Of a stretch of 64,000 nucleotides of DNA, positions 40,928 to 50,431 are shown piece after piece. The stretch spans positions 1 through 64,000 of IMG/VR virus record IMGVR_UViG_3300010970_000150; one strand, given 5' to 3'. The stretch comes from a virus. Within the stretch, counting starts at the first letter, position 1, and every line of letters starts with the position of its first letter. The position numbers and the translations under genes are program-made. The notes beneath the pieces were generated by a model. It was not told the DNA's origin, made no database searches, and saw only the letters and a program-made list of their open reading frames with translations.

Positions 40928-43146
40928 TGCAATCTACTAATTATAACGATGAAACAGCAGACCAACTGCTTTATGCGTCCAAAGAGCCAAATATTCAGGC
41001 TCTTCACGCTGAGTTGGCTCGTTCTTACCTTTTTGGTGCTAATGTCACAGAACTCAATCTGAATGATGACCTTAGATTTTGCAGATGGAATGGTCAGACT
41101 TCTGACGGCAAAAAATTTAGCAAAAACCGAGACGAAGATGACCCCGCTTTGCCTTGGGAAGGCTCTTCTGATGTAAGAGTCAGACTTATTGATAGAGTCA
41201 TTAACGAACAGGTTTCCCTGTGGATGAACTCTCTTAAGAATGCAAAACTTGGCGTTACAGGAAGAACTTCTGAAGACGCTCAGTCTGCTGGTGCTATGTC
41301 AACGCTTCTTGAGTATGTTGGTGCTGGAAGAAATAAGCAGGAAATGAGAAGAGAAGCCGAACTGCTTGCTCAGTACACAAATCAGTATGGTTGGTCTGTT
41401 ATGCATATTGGGTGGGAACAGGAAATTGGTATGCGTGAGCAAAAGTTTACCATCACGGATTTGGTCAATATGGCCCAACAAGCCGCAGTTAATAATCCGC
41501 AGTCTCCGTTGGCTTCTCTTCCGTCTATGGTGATGAACAAGGAGCAGGAAGAACTTGCCGTTGCTGTTGCTCAGTCAGCCCTGCCTACTTACGAAGAAAA
41601 GGAAATTAGACGGATGGTTAAAGAACTTAGGGAAGAAGGTTTTACCAGCATTTTTGAGGAAGCGATTATGAAGAACCTTCCTATTGTTACGGCCCTTAAG
41701 CCGTATGATGAGATTACATTCCCTCCTGAAACAATTGACCTTCAGAAAGCCAGAATTATTTTCAGAAGAGTCTATATGACCGAAGTAGAGGTTCGTGCAA
41801 TGATTAACACGGACGGATGGAGTGAAGAAGGAATTGAAGAGGCTGTTAAGACAAAGGGACAGTTCTTCTGGTATCGTGACCCTAACATTGTTCCTATTAA
41901 TAGACTTAATCAGGATTATCGTCTTAGAACAAACAACCTTATTGAAGTCTGTTACGCATACTACAAGCAGTTGAATGAGAACGGAAATCCCTGTGTTTAT
42001 TACACAATTTTTTCTCCTAACGCTGGAACAGAAGTTTGCCTTAAGCACGACAAACTTGGTTATGCTCACGGAAAGTATCCTTTTGTAGTTCTTCGCAGAG
42101 AACACATCAGAAAAGCAGTTTATGAAAGCAGAGGAATCACTGACATTCTCCAAACCGACCAGTCTGAACTTAAGGCTCAGCAGGACTCCCTTAGAGATAG
42201 AACCGCTATCGAAACAGTCCCTCCTATTATGGTTAAGCGTAGGGGTGTTGGTGGTATCGGCAGAATTGGCCCAGCGATGCAAATCCCTGTCACTGGCCCT
42301 GATGACTTTAAGTTTATGGAGCCACCCAAGGGTACTCCTACTATTGCGGAGTTTGTAATTGCTAATGTTGAAAAGAGCACGGCTACATACTTTGGGCTTA
42401 ACCACCTAGAGACACCGCCTCCTTTGGCTCAGATGCTTCAGCAATCTTCCGTTGATAACTGGCTTACTGCTTGGTCTGAAATCTATACCCAGATGCTTCA
42501 ACTTTGCCTCCAGTATATGGATAGTGAAGAATTGGCTCGTATTGCTGGCGTAGATATCCCAAAAGGCATTGATGATATTGCCAAACAATACGACTTCGAA
42601 GTACGCTTTGACATCAGAAATCTCTATAGCGACCTTGTTATGGAGAAACTTCAGGCGATTAGTCAGTTCGTTATTCCGCTTGATTCTGCTGGTGTTATTG
42701 ACCGCTCCAAGTTGGTTCAAAAGGCAGTTGAAGCAATTAGTCCTGATGCCGCTAAAGAACTTGTTATCAATCAGCAGTCTGCTTCTCAAAAGATGTATCG
42801 TGATGTTCAGACGGATATTGGAATGATGATGCTTGGTAATGAAGCCAACTATGTGGAAAATGACCCCACGGCTCAGACCAAGATGCAGTACCTTCAGGAC
42901 ATTATGCAGAAGAATCCTAAGGCTCAACAGGCGGCTCAGTCTGACCAAATCTTCCAGATGCTTATCCAGAACTACCAGAAGAATCTTCAGATGTCTGTGA
43001 TGCAACAGCAGAACAAGCAGATTGGAAGAATTGGCGTGTCTCCTATGGCTGACAAGATGCAGGAAATGGTTCAGCAGTCTCAGGTTAACCTTAATAACGC
43101 CAAAACCCAGCAGATTAACCAAGGTCAGCAGGGAGGCGGTTACTAA
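40927..43146 (+). CDS. Portal protein (podovirus type)
   Basis: A 739-residue protein directly after the terminase. The size and N-terminal DPALPWEGSSDVRVRLID segment fit large podoviral portals, which form the 12-fold channel at one head vertex. The long C-terminus is rich in Gln and Asn helices (QNYQKNLQMSVMQQQNK) ending GQQGGGY, a barrel-forming type of tail. Its stop overlaps the next start (TAATG). Confidence 0.88.
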   Translation: MQSTNYNDETADQLLYASKEPNIQALHAELARSYLFGANVTELNLNDDLRFCRWNGQTSDGKKFSKNRDEDDPALPWEGSSDVRVRLIDRVINEQVSLWMNSLKNAKLGVTGRTSEDAQSAGAMSTLLEYVGAGRNKQEMRREAELLAQYTNQYGWSVMHIGWEQEIGMREQKFTITDLVNMAQQAAVNNPQSPLASLPSMVMNKEQEELAVAVAQSALPTYEEKEIRRMVKELREEGFTSIFEEAIMKNLPIVTALKPYDEITFPPETIDLQKARIIFRRVYMTEVEVRAMINTDGWSEEGIEEAVKTKGQFFWYRDPNIVPINRLNQDYRLRTNNLIEVCYAYYKQLNENGNPCVYYTIFSPNAGTEVCLKHDKLGYAHGKYPFVVLRREHIRKAVYESRGITDILQTDQSELKAQQDSLRDRTAIETVPPIMVKRRGVGGIGRIGPAMQIPVTGPDDFKFMEPPKGTPTIAEFVIANVEKSTATYFGLNHLETPPPLAQMLQQSSVDNWLTAWSEIYTQMLQLCLQYMDSEELARIAGVDIPKGIDDIAKQYDFEVRFDIRNLYSDLVMEKLQAISQFVIPLDSAGVIDRSKLVQKAVEAISPDAAKELVINQQSASQKMYRDVQTDIGMMMLGNEANYVENDPTAQTKMQYLQDIMQKNPKAQQAAQSDQIFQMLIQNYQKNLQMSVMQQQNKQIGRIGVSPMADKMQEMVQQSQVNLNNAKTQQINQGQQGGGY

Positions 43147-43391
43147 TGAAAGATTCTGAATACAGGGTTTCTGTTTTTGGTTTTACGCAACCAAATGAAC
43201 TCTGGGAGCATATTTTGTATATTATTGACATAAACGCAGAAGCAGAATCATCGGTTGCTACTGGGGTTGATGTTTCTGGTGAACAGCGTATCCACGCTTG
43301 CGGAAGAGCACAGGCTTGGAAAGACATCAAAACCCTTCTTCTTGAAGAGCGTAAAAAAGGGCTTGATGCTAACGGAATAAATAATTCGTAA
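43146..43391 (+). CDS. Small protein between portal and scaffold
   Basis: An 81-residue protein (VFGFTQPNELWEHILYIIDI, RAQAWKDIKTLLLEERKKG). No family recognised. It is one of few genes with a GGAGG-like sequence upstream. The position suggests a head-assembly accessory role, by context only. Confidence 0.5.
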   Translation: MKDSEYRVSVFGFTQPNELWEHILYIIDINAEAESSVATGVDVSGEQRIHACGRAQAWKDIKTLLLEERKKGLDANGINNS

Positions 43392-43395
43392 ATTT

Positions 43396-43476
43396 ATTTG
43401 ACAGTTGTAAAAAGAGTGTCAAATTAACCCCAACAGTTTCTGGGAGTCTGCAAAAACCCTGCCCTAAAAATAGGCA
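43396..43476 (+). promoter_or_regulatory. Inverted repeat and hairpin upstream of the scaffold gene
   Basis: ATTTGACA (43396-43403) is mirrored by TGTCAAAT (43417-43424) across 13 bases. The left arm contains TTGACA, which could be a -35 element, making this a possible promoter-operator for the scaffold and capsid genes, though the -10 at 17 bases is poor. A second hairpin, TGCCCTA with TAGGCA around AAAA, lies at 43460-43476. This is the only gap of about 100 bases inside the otherwise packed late operon. Confidence 0.4.
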
Positions 43477-43492
43477 CTTTAGACCTTATCTA

Positions 43493-44479
43493 ATGACCAC
43501 AGAAAATAATAATCAGGGAGAAATGAACGAATCCCAGTCGCAAGACACAAACAGTTCAAACGAGCAGAATGGTGCTCGCACTGCCCACGACCTTAACAGT
43601 CGCTTGGCAGAACTACTTGGAGACGACCCACTTATCGCCCAAGCGGAAGCAGACGAAGCCGATAGTAATCAGTCTGAAGACCAAGAATCAGAAGGTGAGC
43701 CAGAAACGGACACCAATACTGAGGATGGCGAAGAGGTTCATTCACAGTCCGAGGATAATGAAGATGAAAATGTCTCTCGTGGAGTACAGAAGAGAATTGA
43801 TAAACTGACTGCTAAGCGTAAGGATGCGGAAACGCAACTGGAAGCCCTGCGGAAAGAAGTCGATGACCTGAAGGCTCAACAGAGTGCTCCTAGTAAGAGT
43901 ACAATTCTTCCTGATGTTCCTCATTCCAATCTGGATTCCGTTGCAGAAATCGAGGCAGAGATTGCCCAAGCACGAAATGTTAGAAATTGGGCTGAGGCTA
44001 ACGCAGAAGGATTTACACAGACTAACGAGGACGGCACTGAAACATATTATGACCCTGCCCAAATCAGGCAGATTAAGGTTAATGCGATGAAGGCTCTTGA
44101 AGAGTCCCTTCCTCAGCGATACCAGTATATTCAGGCCAGAGACAGTATCGACCCTGTTGCTAATAAGGAGTACCCTTGGTGGAAGGATAAGTCCAGTGCT
44201 GAACGGCAGATTGCCGAGAAGTTCCTGAACGCATTCCCGCAAATCAAGAAGTTTCCTGATTACAAGATGGTGATTGGCGACTATATTCGTGGTGTCAAAG
44301 CACGGGAAAACAACCTTAAGTCTAATAAGGCAATTCCGAAGGCTCCTACATTCCCTCGTTCAAGCGGTTCAGTGCCAACTATGAATAAACAGGACATTCA
44401 GAAAGGCAATGCAATGGCTCGTTTCCAGAAGACTGGAAAAGTTGATGACCTTAATTCAGTGATAGAAGATTACCTGTAA
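43493..44479 (+). CDS. Scaffold protein
   Basis: A 328-residue protein with a very acidic, Glu/Asp/Ser/Gln-rich first third, a coiled coil (about 105-140, KLTAKRKDAETQLEALRKEV) and a basic C-terminal part that ends DDLNSVIEDYL. Placement between portal and capsid genes and this charge pattern are typical of podoviral scaffolds, which guide capsid assembly and then leave. A homologous C-terminus is present at 1-41. Confidence 0.8.
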   Translation: MTTENNNQGEMNESQSQDTNSSNEQNGARTAHDLNSRLAELLGDDPLIAQAEADEADSNQSEDQESEGEPETDTNTEDGEEVHSQSEDNEDENVSRGVQKRIDKLTAKRKDAETQLEALRKEVDDLKAQQSAPSKSTILPDVPHSNLDSVAEIEAEIAQARNVRNWAEANAEGFTQTNEDGTETYYDPAQIRQIKVNAMKALEESLPQRYQYIQARDSIDPVANKEYPWWKDKSSAERQIAEKFLNAFPQIKKFPDYKMVIGDYIRGVKARENNLKSNKAIPKAPTFPRSSGSVPTMNKQDIQKGNAMARFQKTGKVDDLNSVIEDYL

Positions 44480-44499
44480 ACCCTAATTATTATACTACT

Positions 44500-45528
44500 A
44501 TGGCTTCTCTAACAGAAAGAAATATTGTGAGCGGTAAGCGTGAGGCTCTTGCGGACATCATCTCGATGATTGACGCTAAGTCCACACCCTTCACCTCTAT
44601 GGCCCCGAAGGTTGCTAAACCTGGCAACACTCTCTTCCGCTGGCAGGTTGACTCCCTCCCGACTGTGACCGCTGAACAGGCTGGCATTGTCGATGGTACG
44701 GATGTCTCCCCGACTGCTGATACTAAGAACTATGTCAAGGATGGCTCCAGCCAGTACCGCTATGAACTGTCCAATCATATCCAGATTTTCCGTGAAGCCG
44801 TCCGTGTGTCCCCGCTGACACTCGACATCGCTGTCGTGGCTGGTGTGAAGTCTGAACTTGCTAACAATGTGTCTAAGGGCATCGAAGTTACCAAGCGTAA
44901 GATTGAAAAGACCCTCTGCTCTGCTAACCTTCCGTTTGCCGATAACGGCTCGACTCAGGGTTACGCTACTCGTGGTCTGGACTCGTGGGTCAAGAATGAC
45001 TTCACTGGCGACACTTACCTTACTGTCCCCTCGTCCTTCCGTACTCCTACTACCTCTATCTCGACTGTTGGCACTGCTAACCTTGATGAGACGGCTGTTC
45101 AGGACATCCTTGCCTCCGTCTTTAACCAGACTGGTCGTATGCAGGAATTCGATGGTATCGTTGGCTACAAGTTGAAGCAAGCGTTCACCAACCTGACCTA
45201 CACGACTAAGCAGGGTACAGGCACTGCCCCGATGCAGGCTATCCGCACCCTCAATCGTGAGCAGGGTCAGAACTCCTACATCTCTGGTATCGATGTCTTC
45301 GAAGGTGACTTCGGCTCGATTCGCCTCCACACCTCGCTCTTCCTCAAGAACAACTTCTGCGGTTACCTGCTGAATATGGACTTGGTTGGCGTTGGCTACG
45401 GCGGCAATATCGCTCAGGTCAAGGAACTGACTGACAATGGTGGTGGCCCTGCTCGTCTTATCGAAGCCGTGGCTACTTGCATCGTCAAGAATCCGCTTGG
45501 CCTCGCTAAGTTCGACTTCTCTGCCTAA
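44500..45528 (+). CDS. Major capsid protein B (SU10/DUF5309 type)
   Basis: A 342-residue paralog of the protein at 74-1105. Shared segments are SGKREALADIISMIDAKSTPF, LFRWQVDSLP, VRVSPLT and FEGDFGSIRLH. The middle (about 130-185) and several loops differ, so the two shells would be antigenically distinct and may not co-assemble. TATACT lies at 44491-44496, three bases before the ATG, as in copy A. Codon use is strongly biased to CGT/CGC, CTC and ACC/ACT. Confidence 0.9.
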   Translation: MASLTERNIVSGKREALADIISMIDAKSTPFTSMAPKVAKPGNTLFRWQVDSLPTVTAEQAGIVDGTDVSPTADTKNYVKDGSSQYRYELSNHIQIFREAVRVSPLTLDIAVVAGVKSELANNVSKGIEVTKRKIEKTLCSANLPFADNGSTQGYATRGLDSWVKNDFTGDTYLTVPSSFRTPTTSISTVGTANLDETAVQDILASVFNQTGRMQEFDGIVGYKLKQAFTNLTYTTKQGTGTAPMQAIRTLNREQGQNSYISGIDVFEGDFGSIRLHTSLFLKNNFCGYLLNMDLVGVGYGGNIAQVKELTDNGGGPARLIEAVATCIVKNPLGLAKFDFSA

Positions 45529-45533
45529 GGTTG

Positions 45534-45899
45534 ATGGCTGACGACATCGTCCAGTCGTTGGTTGAAGTCATCCCTCCTCATCTTCAAAAAGAGATGGAGA
45601 GGGAACTCATCAACGGCTGGAGGATGCGTGAGTCAGTTGCTAAGGCTGAATCGATTCAACACGGACACTTCGATAGGTTTAATGAAGCCAGAGAAGTGGC
45701 TGGTCTTGGTAGGAAAGTAGCCCAAATCCCCGCTGATGCGTACCACTATTGGGGCCAGCGTCTGGGCTATGAATGCTGGAAAGATAAGCAATTTATGAAG
45801 GAATTTCTTCGTGACAACGAGCAGTGTGCTGTTCGTAATTATGTCAAGAAGACAGTCGTTCAAGGCACTGTATTCGGTGCAGATGGCTTCGCAGTATGA
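45534..45899 (+). CDS. Conserved phage protein following the capsid gene (B)
   Basis: A 121-residue paralog of 1115-1480. The start is set at the ATG at 45534, which aligns with the paralog start; an in-frame TTG lies one codon upstream. Conserved blocks are PPHLQKEMERELINGWRM and DAYHYWGQRLGYECWKD. Unknown function. ATGA overlap with the adaptor gene. Confidence 0.7.
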   Translation: MADDIVQSLVEVIPPHLQKEMERELINGWRMRESVAKAESIQHGHFDRFNEAREVAGLGRKVAQIPADAYHYWGQRLGYECWKDKQFMKEFLRDNEQCAVRNYVKKTVVQGTVFGADGFAV

Positions 45900-46666
45900 G
45901 ACTTACCAATTTTTCACAAATCCTTTTCGATGCCCTGCAATTCAGTGGCAACGATAGGTACAACATTAGCAAGGAGACTTTTGGTCAATTCCGAGACTTC
46001 TGCAATTCCCGCCTAAGAGAGGCTTGGGAAGGGCAAGAGTGGTCTGACCTTTGTCGTGTCGAGCAGTTCACAACTGTCTATGATTCTGCTGGTGTTGGTT
46101 ACTTTATTCCAGCCACTGACTGTGGCGAGGTTCTTGGTGTATTTAACCTAAACCCCCTGCTTTCGAGCAGGGCTGTTGGTATGACATATCAGTTGTACGA
46201 TACTGGCACAGAACAGCGTATTGTGCTTGAAAAGACTACTATCCTTGAAGGTTGGTATTATTACAGAACTAAAGTTCCTGTTTTGACTGGAGAACTTTAC
46301 GATTCTAGCATTCCGTACTACCTTGATTCTCAGATGTATTTTGATTCTGGTTCTGCTACTGGCACATATATGCCTGTAGACGGAAAGCCTCATACTGCTA
46401 ATTTTTATACTTGTATTGATAATACATCTTCTGGTCAGACTCCGTTGACAAATCCAGAAAAATGGAAACTTGAAAAGATTCCTTATATTTTTGCTCAATT
46501 TATGGCTTGGGGTGCTTGTGCTAATTGGCTTGTGTCTGAATCTTTATTCCAAGAGGCTCTTGCTATTGATGCTAAGGCTAGACAGGTTCTTGACGAAGAA
46601 ATCGACAAGATTGTCAGACAGCAAAACCAGACACCTAAACTTAAATTTACAAACCCATACAGATAA
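45896..46666 (+). CDS. Head-tail adaptor / tail tubular protein A-like (B)
   Basis: A 256-residue paralog of 1477-2244. Strongly conserved N-terminus (NFSQILFDALQFSGNDR), a QFRDFCNSRLREAWEG helix and the KPHTANFYTC insert. The C-terminal helix KIVRQQNQTPKLKFTNPYR corresponds to the portal-facing end in copy A. Same TAATG coupling to the next gene. Confidence 0.6.
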   Translation: MRLTNFSQILFDALQFSGNDRYNISKETFGQFRDFCNSRLREAWEGQEWSDLCRVEQFTTVYDSAGVGYFIPATDCGEVLGVFNLNPLLSSRAVGMTYQLYDTGTEQRIVLEKTTILEGWYYYRTKVPVLTGELYDSSIPYYLDSQMYFDSGSATGTYMPVDGKPHTANFYTCIDNTSSGQTPLTNPEKWKLEKIPYIFAQFMAWGACANWLVSESLFQEALAIDAKARQVLDEEIDKIVRQQNQTPKLKFTNPYR

Positions 46667-46971
46667 TGTCCGCTTCTAATATCCAAATCTCTTCTCCGTT
46701 TCTTAGGAAATTTACTCACGCTACTTTTAGCGTTGATACTACTGCTTCTACTGTGCTTGATGCGGCTATTACACCCATTCGTAGAATTTCTGTAATTGTT
46801 CAGAATCAACACGCATCTGCTATCATTAAAGTTCGTTTTTCTGAGTCTGGCACTGAGGGTTTTCTTGTTAAGCCGTTTGAAAGCATTTCGCTAGATAACT
46901 ACAACGGACATATTAGAATTAGTTCTGACACTGCCGCTACTCCTGTTCATATCGCCTACGCTACGGCTTAA
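46666..46971 (+). CDS. Small virion protein, possible head decoration (B)
   Basis: A 101-residue paralog of 2249-2548. The shared centre ISVIVQNQHASAIIKV and SISLDNYNGHIR point to a conserved beta core. The ends vary more than the centre. Starts and stops by TAATG overlaps. Confidence 0.55.
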   Translation: MSASNIQISSPFLRKFTHATFSVDTTASTVLDAAITPIRRISVIVQNQHASAIIKVRFSESGTEGFLVKPFESISLDNYNGHIRISSDTAATPVHIAYATA

Positions 46972-47825
46972 TGGGAGTTAATTTAAATTGGATTGGTAAA
47001 ACCATTGCCTCTGGGCCTAGCCACAGTGGGTTTGGTTATATTGTATCTAATCCTAGTGGTATTTCGTACCCTGCTTACGGAACTGAAATCTCTAGGACTT
47101 ATTACACGCCCTATTCTGTTGGGTCTGTAATGGTTGTCGTGAATGGGGTAAATTACTACAGCCAGTTTGCTGATTTTGTTACATATGCTGATGGTGCTGG
47201 AGGCACATTTACGGCTTGGGAAAACATCAACACTTACGGATATAGTGGTGTTCCGTTTGCGACATATAATTACACTCCTCCGTATCCGCAGACATCATAT
47301 TACGACTTTGGTGGATATATTGGAGGTCAATATACTCAATATTACACTTCTACAGGATATCTTTACGATGGTTCTGGAAGTTATACTACAGAGAATGCTG
47401 GAGTTAGTTATTACTCTTACGGAACATATATTGCACAAAGTTCTACCGCAGAAACGATGTATTATAACGGAACTTCTGGCCCAGTTCCGACAGGCAGAAA
47501 CGAATTAGTTGATTACAAGTGGGATGGTAGCGGTGGTTACTTCACGGCGTTTGCTGGCTACTCTGGAAGTTATTACTCCTACGGCACAGTTGTTGAATAC
47601 GGCTATACGAATATGTATAATTCCCAATATATTAATGGGAGTTATTATGACGATGGAACTTATACCAATACTGATGCTTGGATTCATAACGGAAGCGGCA
47701 GTATCATCCAAGGAAGCGTTTCTGGGCTAGGTTCTTATTATGCTTACGGAACATACATCACATCTGATGGTATGTATAATTACTATTGGAATGGCTCTGG
47801 TGGATATTATACTGAAAATATCTGA
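46971..47825 (+). CDS. Tyr/Gly-rich repeat protein, probable surface/adhesin protein (B)
   Basis: A 284-residue paralog of 2548-3402. The first 161 residues differ at many sites (for example GYIVSNPSGISYPAYGTEIS). Residues 162-284 are identical because the long exact repeat begins at 47454. Both copies keep the YYSYGT/NGSGSY repeat style. The junction inside a repetitive adhesin-like gene is a natural crossover point. Confidence 0.55.
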   Translation: MGVNLNWIGKTIASGPSHSGFGYIVSNPSGISYPAYGTEISRTYYTPYSVGSVMVVVNGVNYYSQFADFVTYADGAGGTFTAWENINTYGYSGVPFATYNYTPPYPQTSYYDFGGYIGGQYTQYYTSTGYLYDGSGSYTTENAGVSYYSYGTYIAQSSTAETMYYNGTSGPVPTGRNELVDYKWDGSGGYFTAFAGYSGSYYSYGTVVEYGYTNMYNSQYINGSYYDDGTYTNTDAWIHNGSGSIIQGSVSGLGSYYAYGTYITSDGMYNYYWNGSGGYYTENI

Positions 47826-47840
47826 CAACTCATAAACTTT

Positions 47841-48023
47841 ATGGCTTCTGAAACTATCATTCAAAAAGGCTGGACTGCTTTCGTCAAAGACGATAAGTGC
47901 TTTGGCTATCAAGAGTTCACAAGAGAGGGCAAGTACTATGGCGTTCTTACGCTTATCAATAAGCCCACCGAGTCTCAACTGAAGGCTGAACTCAAGCGTC
48001 TCAAAATTTCTCTACCTAAATGA
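47841..48023 (+). CDS. Small conserved protein (B)
   Basis: A 60-residue protein, base-identical to 3418-3600. Unknown function. Overlaps the next small membrane peptide gene by ATGA. Confidence 0.55.
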   Translation: MASETIIQKGWTAFVKDDKCFGYQEFTREGKYYGVLTLINKPTESQLKAELKRLKISLPK

Positions 48024-48127
48024 TTACCCTTATCCTTTCTACAATCACCTTTCTTGGTGGCGTTTATGTTGGTGCTCGCTGGGCTGACAAACTCAAGGAT
48101 ATCTACTATTCCATCGTATCTAGATAA
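48020..48127 (+). CDS. 35-residue single-pass membrane peptide (B)
   Basis: Base-identical to 3597-3704: one N-terminal hydrophobic helix and a charged tail, coupled on both sides by ATGA and TAATG overlaps. Confidence 0.5.
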   Translation: MITLILSTITFLGGVYVGARWADKLKDIYYSIVSR

Positions 48128-50430
48128 TGCCTAATGAATTCCTAAAGGACGGAGATATCAGTTTTGTCGGGCTTAACAGCCGTGACAATCCTGCATCTTT
48201 GTCTGCTGGAATTGTTAGCAGGTCTCAGAATTTCAGAATGGATAGGGGTGTTGCAACCGCAAGAAAAGGTCTGCAACGCAAGACTATTGGCTCTTTGGTT
48301 GGGCAAACCATCTACGGCACAGGCACATACATCCTTTCTTCTGGACAAGAAGTTATTGTTATTGTTGTTGCAGATGGTCTATACAGTTACAACCCGCAGA
48401 CAGAAATTCTTTCCTCAAAGGTCTATTTCCCTAGCAGGGTAACAGGGAAGACGCTTTCATCTTCTGATTCGCTTACTGTTACAGTTACATCAGCCGCCCA
48501 CGGACTGCTGGCTGGTGCAAGTGTGTATGTAGAATGCAGTAGCGTAGGGTATACTGGATTGTTTGTTGTTTCATCTGTTGCAACAAACACATTCACCTAC
48601 ACAATGCCCTCTGTTGCAAGTGCAGGGGCTGTGTCTGGTGTTGCCTGTAGTTATAGTGCCGCACAGTTAGTTACTACCCCAGACGGCTGTGATGTCTGTA
48701 ATGCGTTTGACAAGGTTTTTATCAGTCGTGGCTTTGATAAGCGTCCGTTGATGTGGGACTTAAATGTAACCATAACTGCCCTTCCTGTTTCTCCTTCTTC
48801 TGGTCACCAGTTCCCTAACTGCTCTGGTCTGATGTTCTATGCAAATAGACTTATTGCCCTAGGAAAGCACCACAACGAGCCAACTGCACTCAGAAACTAC
48901 GACACAGTTTCCGTAAGCAACTTCCTAGATTATGAAATGTGGGATGCCCTTGATGCGTTCACCATCAACAATGGCGGCAACGACCAAATAGTTAGCATCT
49001 CTCCGTGGACTCTTAATGAGTTCTTGGTGTTTATGCGTAACAGCATCTTCTATATTGGCGTTGGAACTAGTAGGTATATATCTGGAGATGCTCTTTCGGC
49101 AGACTCGTATGTTAGAACCCTTGCTACGGACATCGGCTGTTCGGCACGAAAGTCAGTCGTACAGGCTGGCGGTGGCGTGTTCTTCCTATCTGACAGCGGT
49201 GTTTACTTCCTCCAGCCTCAACCCGCTTCTGCGGAGTCGATGAAGTTGCTGACTATGGCTGACCCAATCTCAGCCCCGATTGACAATGTTATCCAGCGTA
49301 TCAACAAAAACTATGCCTACCGAGCCGTTGCTACTTATTGGAACAATCGCTATTACCTTGCAGTTCCGCTTGACGATAGTACTGTCAATAATACTGTACT
49401 TGTATACAATTTTATTCTGAGGCAATGGGAGTCGGTTGATACATATCCTACGCTGGTAACTACAAAAAATCCCCTTACGGCTGATGTTTGGCAGTTTGGT
49501 GGCACTTATCCAAATTATATAAATAACGGGGATATATATATTCAAATTACTAAAAATTCTGCACTTCCTAATCACGGACTTGCTGTTAATGATTATGTAA
49601 CTGTAAATTTTGCCAATGATTCTTATTCTGGAGCAACACTTGTTGTCGGGAAGCATCCACCTAACGGAACATACAAAGTATTAAGTGGACAGCCGTTTTC
49701 TGATGTATATTTTACAATTAAGATTCCATTAGACTCATTTGAGTCTCTTCCGTTTACTGGAAGTTACACGACTCCAAGTTATATTTACACCTCTGGACTT
49801 AATCCTACCTTTTCAAAGGCAGAGTCTGTTTCGCTTAAAGATTTCATTGTTGCTAAGAAAAACAATCAAAGACGGATGTTCTTAATTGATAATGTGCAAG
49901 GCGTATTCTTGACAGAAGAACTAGATTATGATGAGTTCGGAGATTCTATTGGAAACCCAGTTCTTCCAAATCCTATAACTGGCGTTGACACTTTAGCAAA
50001 CATTGCACTTGGGTTATACGGAAACCTTATTTTGGTTTCATCCCTTACGGAAAGCGGTGCTCCTAACCCTAATGTAATTATTCTTGAGGCTTTGGCGTTT
50101 AGCAAAAATGCTATTAACGCAGTTCTTGAAACAAGGCAGTATTCATTTAATGGAATAAACGACAAGCGTTTCAGTTCCTACGAGGCAAACCTTCTAACCT
50201 CTGGCGGTGAATACATTGAAACATATGTAAATGTTCTTAACCCAGATATTTCCGTAAAGGTAGACGCACTAGGCTCTTCTTCACTTGAAGACCACAACAG
50301 AAGTAATCCTATTAGGAAAACAGGTTCTCACGCATCCATTAAGTTCATCTCTTACTCTAAGAGACCCTCTATTCGCTCTGCCTTTATTTACGCCAAGCAA
50401 CAAAACAAAAACAATTTAAACAAACAATAA
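48127..50430 (+). CDS. Tail nozzle / tail tubular protein B-like (B)
   Basis: A 767-residue paralog of 3704-6004. Residues 1-546 are identical (exact repeat). The remaining 220 residues share the framework (SFNGINDKRFSSYEANLLTSGG, SIKFISYSKRPSIRSAF) with many substitutions. If both copies are expressed they would share the upper nozzle and differ only at the end next to the fibre gene, which may reflect matching to different fibres. Confidence 0.65.
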   Translation: MPNEFLKDGDISFVGLNSRDNPASLSAGIVSRSQNFRMDRGVATARKGLQRKTIGSLVGQTIYGTGTYILSSGQEVIVIVVADGLYSYNPQTEILSSKVYFPSRVTGKTLSSSDSLTVTVTSAAHGLLAGASVYVECSSVGYTGLFVVSSVATNTFTYTMPSVASAGAVSGVACSYSAAQLVTTPDGCDVCNAFDKVFISRGFDKRPLMWDLNVTITALPVSPSSGHQFPNCSGLMFYANRLIALGKHHNEPTALRNYDTVSVSNFLDYEMWDALDAFTINNGGNDQIVSISPWTLNEFLVFMRNSIFYIGVGTSRYISGDALSADSYVRTLATDIGCSARKSVVQAGGGVFFLSDSGVYFLQPQPASAESMKLLTMADPISAPIDNVIQRINKNYAYRAVATYWNNRYYLAVPLDDSTVNNTVLVYNFILRQWESVDTYPTLVTTKNPLTADVWQFGGTYPNYINNGDIYIQITKNSALPNHGLAVNDYVTVNFANDSYSGATLVVGKHPPNGTYKVLSGQPFSDVYFTIKIPLDSFESLPFTGSYTTPSYIYTSGLNPTFSKAESVSLKDFIVAKKNNQRRMFLIDNVQGVFLTEELDYDEFGDSIGNPVLPNPITGVDTLANIALGLYGNLILVSSLTESGAPNPNVIILEALAFSKNAINAVLETRQYSFNGINDKRFSSYEANLLTSGGEYIETYVNVLNPDISVKVDALGSSSLEDHNRSNPIRKTGSHASIKFISYSKRPSIRSAFIYAKQQNKNNLNKQ

Positions 50431-50431
50431 T

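Larger units (their letters stand above)
47454..49764. repeat. 2311 bp exact direct repeat, copy 2
   Basis: Identical to 3031-5341 as far as I can read. It covers the end of the Tyr/Gly-repeat gene, the 60- and 35-residue genes and the first 546 codons of the nozzle gene. The sharp borders, with diverged sequence on both sides, fit a recent homologous exchange or a join between two related genomes. Confidence 0.95.

Noticed and set aside
2548-47825. Diversity-generating retroelement acting on the Tyr/Gly-repeat or fibre genes
   Set aside because: No reverse transcriptase and no template repeat were found; differences between copies are not limited to adenine positions.
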